64,000 bases of DNA, taken from assembly GCA_010015605.1 (NCBI GenBank), contig ML975292.1, forward strand, positions 105,563 through 169,562. The letters run 5' to 3'. A program made the position numbers and the translations under genes. Positions 10,306 through 18,120 of this stretch are shown in pieces. Source of the DNA: Decorospora gaudefroyi (Eukaryota; Ascomycota; Dothideomycetes; Pleosporales; Pleosporaceae). Position 1 is the stretch's first letter; each line of letters opens with the position of its first letter. A model generated the notes under the pieces. It was not told the DNA's origin. It saw only the letters and a program-made list of their open reading frames with translations, and did no database searches.

Positions 10306-12483
10306 ATGCGCCTCCCACCTCTTTGCCACTCACTCGCGTACCTCCTCCTCCTCACCTTCCTCGTCGTAATAAGCATATCGTACACACTACACCGGACCCC
10401 GAATCCCTTGGACAAAATATTCCAGCCCAGCGGAAATACCCAACAACCATGGAGCCACAAGCCGTCCGAAAAACAAAAAGGACAAGATGACGAAACGGTG
10501 CCGGAAAACCCGCACCCAATAACGCACCTGATCGAAGTCGCAGAGAAAACGTTCACCGATATGGTAGCGTCAGAGGCAAAGACGGTGGAAGATGCGGCAT
10601 CAAAATATAGACAACGGCACGGGAGACACCCGCCGCCCGGCTTTGGCACTTGGTACACATACGCCGTGTCCCAAAACTGCACAGTTATCGAATCCTTCTT
10701 CGACAGCATCGCTAGCGATCTAGGACCCTTCTGGAGTACAAACCCCGTCGTTCTACGGAAAAAAATACACGTCTTCACGCCGAGAATCTCGATCAGGAAT
10801 GGGGTTGTGGATGTAGAAGCGGGTACCACTTCCGCCAAGGTGAACACTTGGGCCGCTATGGTACGTACACTATCCACACAACCAGGTGTTAGGCTACCAG
10901 ATGTCGATATCCCGCTCAATGTGCACGATCAAGTCGCTATGCTGGTGCCATGGGAAACCCTGGATTCCGCTAGGCAACTCGTCCGGGCTATGCCGTTACT
11001 CGCTGCTTCGGACGTCGTAGTGGAGTGTAGTGGCTTGGATGGGGCTGAGGAATTAACTGAGGGGTATACGTTTGATCCGTTGTGGCTGGGACCAGAACTA
11101 GGCCAAACTGCGTCGAAGCTCGGACCGCGGCCGTTGTGGGATTTGGTAGCGTCGGCATGTGGGCCGGAGAGTAAGGCGAGGATGAGCAGGGTTTTGAGAG
11201 AGGGTGAGGGAGACGCATATGCGGCCTTCTTGCGTACGGAGGTGCCAGAGCATGGATTCGAGGGGTATGTGCAGAATTGGACGGTAGCGACTGATGTTTG
11301 CGAACGGCCAGAGATACAAGGGCTACACAGTATGTTTGTGGACCCCGAGGCGATGAATGTAACGGAATCGCTGTTTCCGTTATTTGGCGATAGCGGATTG
11401 TCTATCAGCAACGAGATTCTTGTGCCGGGAGCTGCCGAATGGAATGCCAGCACTACCTCCCTCCCCTCCTCCTCCTCCCCTTGGACTTCGAAATCCGACA
11501 CGCTCCACTGGCGCGGTCCACCAAACACCGGCCGCGATTCTGCCCTCCACTGGCGCCACTACCAACGCCAGCGCCTGCTCAGCATGTTAAACGCCACACA
11601 TGTCGAAATCGCTTCAGCGTTACTCCATGCCGGGAACGCAACTATGATGGGTCTTGGGTATGCGCGGAATTTCCGATTGCTGCCTACGAACGAGTATGAT
11701 ACCAAGAGTCGGACTTGGGGACACTTGGCAGCGTGGGTGAATGGGTGGGCGGATGCGAAATTTAGCAGTTTGGGATGCGGTAGAGACGGGGGGGACAGTG
11801 ACGGGTGTGCGTATCTGGATCAGTACTACTCCCTTGCCAGCCCTGGAGATGAAGCGGAAACACATGCAGAGGCTAAATACGCTATTGCCGTCGACGGTGA
11901 TGCAGGCGACGATGCTGGCGACCTTGTACAACACCTACACAACGGCCAGGTTACGCTGCGAGCCAGTGTATACCGGAAATGGTTCGATTCCAGACTCGTA
12001 CCATGGGTGCATTTTGTTCCGCTGGACAACACGTTTGTGGATTTGTATGCTGTTACGGAGTACTTTTTGGGTACGGAGGTGAGCGAGGAGGCAAAGGTGT
12101 TCAAGCATGTGAGTGTGGAGGTGGAGAAGCATGTGCATCATTTCAAGACGCCCGGTGTGGAAATTGAAAAGGAGATGAAAGAACATGGGCATGTGGGAAC
12201 GCAGGATGAGGCTCCGGCTGCCGAAGACGAGCAGCTTGGCAATGAACCTCATCACTTTCGGCGCAAGCGTGAAAGCGAAGGCGATGATCACGATGAGGCA
12301 GCGAGAAAGATTGGTGAAGCGGGGAGGGAGTGGGCGGGGAAGACGTTGAGGAGAGAGGATATGTTAGTTTATGTGTATCGGCTGTTGCTGGAGTATGCGA
12401 GGGTTGTGGATGATAAGAGGGAAAGATTGGGGTGGGTTGAGGACTTGACTGAAGGCAGGAGCGAGCGCGCCAACCGAAGCTGA
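10306..12483 (+). CDS. GT90 family glycosyltransferase (CAP10/xylosyltransferase-like), type II membrane protein
   Basis: Single exon, 725 aa from the ATG giving MRLPPLCHSLAYLLLL. The frame is open further upstream but without a supported ATG. A single hydrophobic anchor (about residues 7-24) followed by a polar stem gives the type II topology of a Golgi enzyme. The middle region has several N-glycosylation sequons. The C-terminal catalytic part carries features of the CAP10/LPS-modifying domain: LHWRGPPNTGR, MLNATHVEIA, KYAIAVDGD and RKWFDSRLVPWVHFVPLDNTFVDLYAVTEYF. Family members, such as the Cryptococcus xylosyltransferase Cxt1 and Cap10, add xylose or related sugars to glycans in the secretory pathway. 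The donor sugar here cannot be determined. The tail is charged, with His/Glu-rich and Arg-rich stretches. Confidence 0.85.
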   Translation: MRLPPLCHSLAYLLLLTFLVVISISYTLHRTPNPLDKIFQPSGNTQQPWSHKPSEKQKGQDDETVPENPHPITHLIEVAEKTFTDMVASEAKTVEDAASKYRQRHGRHPPPGFGTWYTYAVSQNCTVIESFFDSIASDLGPFWSTNPVVLRKKIHVFTPRISIRNGVVDVEAGTTSAKVNTWAAMVRTLSTQPGVRLPDVDIPLNVHDQVAMLVPWETLDSARQLVRAMPLLAASDVVVECSGLDGAEELTEGYTFDPLWLGPELGQTASKLGPRPLWDLVASACGPESKARMSRVLREGEGDAYAAFLRTEVPEHGFEGYVQNWTVATDVCERPEIQGLHSMFVDPEAMNVTESLFPLFGDSGLSISNEILVPGAAEWNASTTSLPSSSSPWTSKSDTLHWRGPPNTGRDSALHWRHYQRQRLLSMLNATHVEIASALLHAGNATMMGLGYARNFRLLPTNEYDTKSRTWGHLAAWVNGWADAKFSSLGCGRDGGDSDGCAYLDQYYSLASPGDEAETHAEAKYAIAVDGDAGDDAGDLVQHLHNGQVTLRASVYRKWFDSRLVPWVHFVPLDNTFVDLYAVTEYFLGTEVSEEAKVFKHVSVEVEKHVHHFKTPGVEIEKEMKEHGHVGTQDEAPAAEDEQLGNEPHHFRRKRESEGDDHDEAARKIGEAGREWAGKTLRREDMLVYVYRLLLEYARVVDDKRERLGWVEDLTEGRSERANRS

Positions 12484-12648
12484 TGGCAGCCACGATGCCC
12501 AAGTCCACGTGAGGCCATTTTATCCCGACACCCATGGCACGTCAAGCCTCGACCTCGACCACGCCGCTCCGAGTTATTGATATAGCAGTTATTGTATCAC
12601 CACCACCACCGCCTCCACGTCACCTAAACCTTAAAAACCTAACACCAC

Positions 12649-12669
12649 ACGGACACGGACACGGACACG
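12649..12669. repeat. GGACAC microsatellite
   Basis: Short tandem repeat of a six-base unit (three to four copies) in the 5' region of the following gene. A second imperfect CCACAC/CCACGC tract lies inside that gene at about 12840-12876 and encodes a Pro/His-rich stretch. Confidence 0.7.
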
Positions 12670-12720
12670 TTGAAGTCACAGCCACACAGACCCGGCTGCC
12701 ACTGCGCTCCACCAACAGCG

Positions 12721-13593
12721 ATGAGCTTTCTTTACTTCGCCTGCCTCCTAGCAATTTGCCTCCCCCTCCTCGCTGTACAACTCTCCCGCACCCCTTCATT
12801 CTCCCTTGGCTCAAAACCTAGCACAGAAAACCGAAGCCCGCCACACCCACCACACCCACCACGCCCACCACGCCTACGACGGCGCCTCCGACCGGGAACC
12901 AATCCGCGAAGTGAAGCGCGCCACGGCCCAAGGGAAACAACAGACGGTGCGGATAGCGGAACCGAGACGGGATCCGAGGAAATTCACATGCAATCCCGAA
13001 CGCCGACGCGAATAGTAGACAAGGGGACGGAGCGGACGGGTAGTGTGGGCACGGAACCGGTGAGGAAGCCGTGGGATCCGCCGTTTCCGAGACGCGTGAC
13101 GCTGAGGGGGAAGGAGCGGGAGGAGCGAAGGAATACTTGGAATGGGCTACCGCCTTCGCCACCGCGGAAGACGGGCAGGGAGATGGAAGCGAAGGGTGTG
13201 GCGAGACGGCTGTTTCCGCTCAGCGTCGACGGTGACGGTGAGTCGGCAGAAGAAGAGCATCAGCAACAGCAGCAGCAGGAGGAGGAGACAATAGAAGTGC
13301 CGGACCGCCAGGCTACATCGAGCGCCGCACCGGCTCCTGCGCCTCCACCACCTTCTCCCACAACGTCCACGCCCGGACCACCAAAGACAAAGAAAAGCAA
13401 ATCGAAAATCATGTCCATGGTTTGGCTATGCGTGGCTGTCCTCGCCGTCGTCGTCTTTATCTTCGCTTTTGCCATCTTGATCGCGCATTGTCTGGCCTGG
13501 TTTCTCGTATACAAGACAGAAGCTCGGCTGGGCGAAGCACGGAGGGGCATCGTGCAGGGTGGGGAGATGAGATTGTGCTTGTGCGCGACCTGA
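12721..13593 (+). CDS. Hypothetical Pro/Arg-rich protein with two hydrophobic segments
   Basis: Single exon, 290 aa from the first in-frame ATG (MSFLYFACLLAICLPLLAVQL). The hydrophobic N-terminus could be a signal peptide or anchor. It is followed by about 200 polar residues of low complexity: Pro/Arg/His-rich first, then acidic with a Gln run, then an Ala/Pro run. A strong membrane segment follows (VWLCVAVLAVVVFIFAFAILIAH, about residues 238-262), then a short basic tail. No domain is recognised. The composition is typical of lineage-specific membrane proteins of Dothideomycetes. The long open frame and clean membrane segment support a real gene, but the low complexity leaves doubt. Confidence 0.55.
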   Translation: MSFLYFACLLAICLPLLAVQLSRTPSFSLGSKPSTENRSPPHPPHPPRPPRLRRRLRPGTNPRSEARHGPRETTDGADSGTETGSEEIHMQSRTPTRIVDKGTERTGSVGTEPVRKPWDPPFPRRVTLRGKEREERRNTWNGLPPSPPRKTGREMEAKGVARRLFPLSVDGDGESAEEEHQQQQQQEEETIEVPDRQATSSAAPAPAPPPPSPTTSTPGPPKTKKSKSKIMSMVWLCVAVLAVVVFIFAFAILIAHCLAWFLVYKTEARLGEARRGIVQGGEMRLCLCAT

Positions 13594-14960
13594 ATAATAA
13601 GAAGATATCCTTACTACCTATAACATTCTAGTTATGTTTTACCTCGGAATCCGACGCATGCCCCGTCCTAGCCAACAATACGTCGCCGCGCTGCGACCTA
13701 TGGCCACTATGTTTCTCACCCCCTCCTCCATACCATGCTCACTCCTCGTTGCCTGCCCCTCACTCTGCCCCTCCCCACTATCACTTCTACTCGCCATCGC
13801 GACCACCGCAACATTGGGCCGATGAACCTGCTCCACCGTCTCCAGATCCTCTGGACGTTTAAACAACGCAGCTACGCCTCATGATCATCAAAGTCCTAAC
13901 CGGGATCCACAGTCTAACACTCAACCGACTTGACAACCCCATATCTACCCAACGCAAACAAAGCGCCCATGAGCGACCCACCCCAATAAATATAAAAGTA
14001 CGTACCCCGCAAAACTCCCCGTCATGACACCGTGCCTAAAGCCACGTGCCGCTTTCATCGACCCGCCTGTGTGAAAAAAAAAAACGCGAACGAGTTGCGC
14101 GACGAATAAGGCGAGGCGAGTGGATAGTTAAGGAAATAGAGTGTAAACGTTTTGCTTAATAATTATCTGGATTTTTTTTCTTAGAATTTAAAAGAAGAGA
14201 GAGGGAGGGAAAGATGCATGTATGTATTAACTTTATAGGCGACTAACGCGTTGCAACATCCCATTAACTGAACAACAACAGTTATAATTCACGTTAGGCC
14301 GTCCCTATAATCAAACCCTGTAAGTCGCTATACAAACCTCTACATGCGACTACAACCTAGCCCCCCGCGAACAGCTAACTACTAAACTTTCCTTCGAGCA
14401 GTGCCAAGTCTAGATCGACAACTTACCTAGCGACGCCATCCTTCCTAAAACCCAATAACACGCCCTTCTAATCCTAATCCCAATCATCATGTAGTTCAAT
14501 CTACCTACCTACCTACAACAAGATCTACCAGTGTCACTCATGACTAGAGTAAGCCGCGGGTATAAGAGCAGAACTTCCTATCCATTATCTCGTCGTACTA
14601 CTATAATGCGTTATATCGATATACATACTTAAGACTAGCCACGCTGCTACAAATATCTACTACTATTGCCAATTGGAAGGGTGTTATATCCAGCTCGAAA
14701 ATAATCTAGAGAGAAGTTCTCGTATTAGCGTTTGTAAGTGCGGGTTGCTGGGTACAAGTACATAACAAAAAGAAGAGACGCCTCCATATCCAAAGCGAAA
14801 GTTTTACTATGCTTCCCTCTTAACCTGTATACCATATCACAGACAGCTATCTAGCATACTATAAAATTCTATCTAGCTATAAAATTTCCTACATAACCGT
14901 GTGCTTGTCTCGCATCGGTATTGCTATCCGCTCCTCCCCTACCACACCTCCCACTCCCCC
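13594..14960. other. AT-rich intergenic region, no gene seen
   Basis: 1.37 kb with A/T-rich runs (A-run near 14077, T-run near 14171), a CTAC/CTACC tetranucleotide tract at about 14501-14516 and many short TA-rich motifs. No protein-like frame. It lies between the ends of two convergent genes. Confidence 0.6.
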
Positions 14961-15287
14961 TCAGCGCCCCGCATCTTCTTCCCCCCCCCAACTTCCGCTC
15001 ATGCGCTTCAGCTGCTGAACCATCTCGAACAGTCTGAAGCCCTGGTCATCCGCCGTGCACCGTCTCCCCGGTCTACCATCTTCGATCAATTCTTCTTCGC
15101 TCCACTCGCGGTCCTCGACTACGGAATCGTGGAGTTCGGAGCTTTGAGGGTCTAGCAGGAGGGAGGTGTCGGGTATTTCTGAGTCTTCGGTGGGGACGAT
15201 GTGCTGGATGGGGTTTTGTTGGGTTACTTTTGGCGGTGGGTTCTTGGGGCTGCAGCTGCAGAGAGAGAAAGGGTGGAGGGGATGCAT
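14961..15287 (-). CDS. Small hypothetical protein (108 aa)
   Basis: Single-exon frame starting at the ATG giving MHPLHPFSLCSCSPKNPPP. The open frame continues upstream without an ATG, through a Ser/Thr/Pro-rich stretch. The visible protein has a CSCSP segment, a polar middle with HIVPTEDSEIPDTSLLLD, an acidic patch (VVEDREWSEEELIEDG) and a basic/amphipathic end (FRLFEMVQQLKRMSG). The mixed charged composition and amphipathic helices look like a genuine small protein. No family is recognised. Confidence 0.45.
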   Translation of the reverse strand: MHPLHPFSLCSCSPKNPPPKVTQQNPIQHIVPTEDSEIPDTSLLLDPQSSELHDSVVEDREWSEEELIEDGRPGRRCTADDQGFRLFEMVQQLKRMSGSWGGEEDAGR

Positions 15288-15655
15288 GGTTGAGGGAGAG
15301 GTTGATGTGAGGGTTGAGGTGGGAGTAGATGTGGAATTGGAATTGGTTGGTGCGGCGGGAGAAGTAGGACTTGGGGTGATTGATCGGTAGTAGAAGTAGA
15401 ATTGGGGTTGATTGATGTAGAGGATGGAGTTAAGAAGATACGGAAAGAGTAGGGCTGTTTTAATTACAGGCGCAGTGAAACTAGTTGGACGTCGGCCAGT
15501 CCCGCGAAAGGGTCGAGTCGCAGCAGCAGACTGATGGGTGAATTGCGGATGACTCAGCCAAGAGTTTGCTGGCACCTGGCTTTGCTGCCTCGAAGTCGTG
15601 AAAGGTGCGTCGTGTGGGCGTTGCCCGTGCTCCTGGTGCGCCTCTTCTCCCTCCT

Positions 15656-15667
15656 CTATATAAAATA
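15656..15667 (+). promoter_or_regulatory. TATA-like element upstream of the 658-aa gene
   Basis: TCTATATAAAAT lies about 250 bp before the ATG at 15909 and is followed by a pyrimidine- and ACC-rich stretch. This suits a core promoter with an approximately 200-nt leader. It is a motif match only. Confidence 0.45.
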
Positions 15668-15908
15668 CTTACCACGCCCACTTAGCACTCTCCATCTGGC
15701 ACCCACTCGAGAGAGTTCAACCATATCCGCCAACAACACTTCAACTCTTGGTACCGACTAAGTGCCCCGACTACATACACTGCCGGTCCCCTCAAGTCAT
15801 ACCTGCGTACCTTTTCTACCAACGACCACTATCAACCAGACCAAGCACAACTATCAACACAACCACCAACCACCAACCACTTTCCCGACACTCAACTCAA
15901 CCACCACC

Positions 15909-17885
15909 ATGCGTTCATCGTCACCGTCAACACCACGTCTATGGACCCGCAACTCATCGTTCCCACTGAGCTTTGACGACACACCATTGAACCGCTGCCG
16001 TAGTTCTGTTGGCTCTCTTGCCCATGACGAGCTGATACATAGTCTCCGGGATGACGTGCCTATGCCTAGCGCCACACGTCCGTCGGCACCTGTTCGTTGT
16101 GAGCATGATCCATTCGACGGCATGACTACCACAGAGGAGGGCGCTAGTAGTTTAATGGAAGACGCCGGTCCTGACCATGTTACCCATCGTCTTGAGGAGC
16201 GCGGTGAGCAGGACGTGGACCGTTGCACGCTACAGCCGACTACCGGATCAACGGACGGAAAAGTTGAGGACACCAGCAGCAAGACCTCGTCAGTTGGTAG
16301 TAGCCACGAGCTTCAGTATGTAGGATTGGGTACCGCGACTTCAAGTCCTAACGATAATAGTCCTCGTTACATCCGACGTGCTCTCATCGGCCGCGCACCG
16401 TTCGCAAAACCCCATCTCATCACCTGTTCAGACGCTGCGCCATTTGCGGGACCGCACACAGCCATTCAAATCCCTCTTGGTCCAGATATGGGCAAGTGGT
16501 TGCATGTTGCCAAGGACCTCCGTGCCGCTGAAATCAATCTTGCCGATCTTGCCATTTATTGGCTGTGGTCTGGTCTCCGCCGCAACGAAGGAAAGAGCCT
16601 AGAAGCCGAAACTACATCCGCAGCTATGGCGCCTTCGTCTCCGCATGCGGTTGTGCGCCAACAGATGATGGGTCCGCCGGACTCGTGGTTTCCAATGACA
16701 GATTCAGTCGAGCCACCATTCCTGGGTCCACGTACATTCATTTGCAACACGGGTAAACATCTAGAAGGTTGGGTGCTACACATCCCACGCTTCTTGACCA
16801 AACAAGAAATCCAGACGGCGACTCGGAATCTCAAGCGCACATGCAGCCTCCCCAATGGCTGGGCAGCCCGACACGATCCTGACTATACCCGCGGCATCAA
16901 GCGGACTCCGGAGGAAGAGTCTGAGTTAGCCGAGCTTTTGAAACAACAAGATCGTGCCGCAGAGTTTCTTCTCGACGTCATCGGTCTCGATTTCGCAGCT
17001 CAAGACGAGCCTCAAGACGGTGTCACTCCGGTGTGGGCCAAGCTCGTTTCCATCTGGCATGACCCGGGTACACTGGCAAAACTTTGCTCTTCTTCCACTC
17101 CGGGCATGGAGGAGTCACCAGGTCCCGTGGATGTCGAAGACACCACATGTCCGAAGCGCAATGCCACGGCTGACAGACTCCCCACTGTGTCAGATTTCCT
17201 TGAAGGCCATACTCGCCCTCAGATGAGCACTGATGGCTTTGCGCAGCTACCACGGAAATACGTGCTCCATAGCACGGCCTCGGGTAGCATGGTCTTTGAA
17301 GAGAGTTTCACCAATTCTTCGCCCATCATTGACGACGCCTTCCTCGAGCAGAAGTTGGTCATCCATAGCCCGCTGTATGAACGAACGATGGAAGCCCGGG
17401 AGACAGCTTGCGACATGGACAAATCCGATGAACGGCCCGAAATCAACGCAGCTCCTATGCACGATGTCAAAATTGTCGAGCGGACTGTCTGCACGAGCTG
17501 TGGCGCTGTTCCCAACGCCACTCCGTCTTCTCTCCATCCCGCCATGAAAGCACTGATCTTCTTCTTGAACCATGCAACGCTGTGCATCTTCAGCTACATC
17601 TTCGGTTTCGCTGCGACCGACCTGCATGAACCTCTCCGTCGGCAAATCATCTGCCCCTGCGATGTCGTCGAGTACTTCGATGTAGACCCGGAGCGCCTTC
17701 CCGCGATCTTGATTGCAATGGTTACGTATGGCCCGTTCGTGATCTTGCCGCTTGCCATACTGCTGCGGGTATGCAGAGCGCGGTGCCGTTTGTACCTTGC
17801 GTATGTGCTCGTTGTGTTGGCGTGGATGTACATGGGCGCTGTGGAGAATGCTGGGATGTGGAGGGATTTCTTGCCACACTTCTAG
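15909..17885 (+). CDS. Hypothetical protein with C-terminal membrane segments
   Basis: Single exon, 658 aa from the first in-frame ATG (MRSSSPSTPRLWTRN). About 540 residues are soluble and Ser/Thr-rich with no recognised fold. Within them, PLGPDMGKWLHVAKDLRAAEINLADLAI-like sequence and GWVLHIPRFLTKQEIQTATRNL read as ordinary folded protein. The C-terminal 110 residues hold about three hydrophobic segments: ALIFFLNHATLCIFSYIFGF, LIAMVTYGPFVILPLAILL and LYLAYVLVVLAWMYMGAV. A CXXC pair (CTSCG) precedes the first membrane segment. The long uninterrupted frame and membrane tail make it a confident gene with unknown role, possibly restricted to Dothideomycetes. Confidence 0.7.
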   Translation: MRSSSPSTPRLWTRNSSFPLSFDDTPLNRCRSSVGSLAHDELIHSLRDDVPMPSATRPSAPVRCEHDPFDGMTTTEEGASSLMEDAGPDHVTHRLEERGEQDVDRCTLQPTTGSTDGKVEDTSSKTSSVGSSHELQYVGLGTATSSPNDNSPRYIRRALIGRAPFAKPHLITCSDAAPFAGPHTAIQIPLGPDMGKWLHVAKDLRAAEINLADLAIYWLWSGLRRNEGKSLEAETTSAAMAPSSPHAVVRQQMMGPPDSWFPMTDSVEPPFLGPRTFICNTGKHLEGWVLHIPRFLTKQEIQTATRNLKRTCSLPNGWAARHDPDYTRGIKRTPEEESELAELLKQQDRAAEFLLDVIGLDFAAQDEPQDGVTPVWAKLVSIWHDPGTLAKLCSSSTPGMEESPGPVDVEDTTCPKRNATADRLPTVSDFLEGHTRPQMSTDGFAQLPRKYVLHSTASGSMVFEESFTNSSPIIDDAFLEQKLVIHSPLYERTMEARETACDMDKSDERPEINAAPMHDVKIVERTVCTSCGAVPNATPSSLHPAMKALIFFLNHATLCIFSYIFGFAATDLHEPLRRQIICPCDVVEYFDVDPERLPAILIAMVTYGPFVILPLAILLRVCRARCRLYLAYVLVVLAWMYMGAVENAGMWRDFLPHF

Positions 17886-18041
17886 GTGTGAGGAAGGAGG
17901 TTGAGATACACAGCAGTATGTTGTTGTTTGAGTTGCGTAGATGATTTTATACAAGGGTAGTGATGTGCGTCATTGGCGGGGCTGTCGTATCGGAATGGAC
18001 CCCGCGATTCGGCATCTGCTAGTGTTGACTTTTTCCTACAA

Positions 18042-18050
18042 TCGACTCAT
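18042..18050 (+). promoter_or_regulatory. Possible cross-pathway-control (Gcn4/CpcA-like) site near HIS4
   Basis: TCGACTCAT lies 70 bp before the HIS4 ATG and differs by one base from the TGACTCAT core bound by Gcn4/CPC1-type bZIP activators. HIS4 is a classical target of general amino-acid control, so the position is suggestive. One mismatch makes this a weak call. Confidence 0.25.
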
Positions 18051-18120
18051 CTCGTACTTTCTGTTCCTCCTGTTACTGTCAATTCCCCGTCCAGCCTACA
18101 AGCTAACTCAACTGTACACG

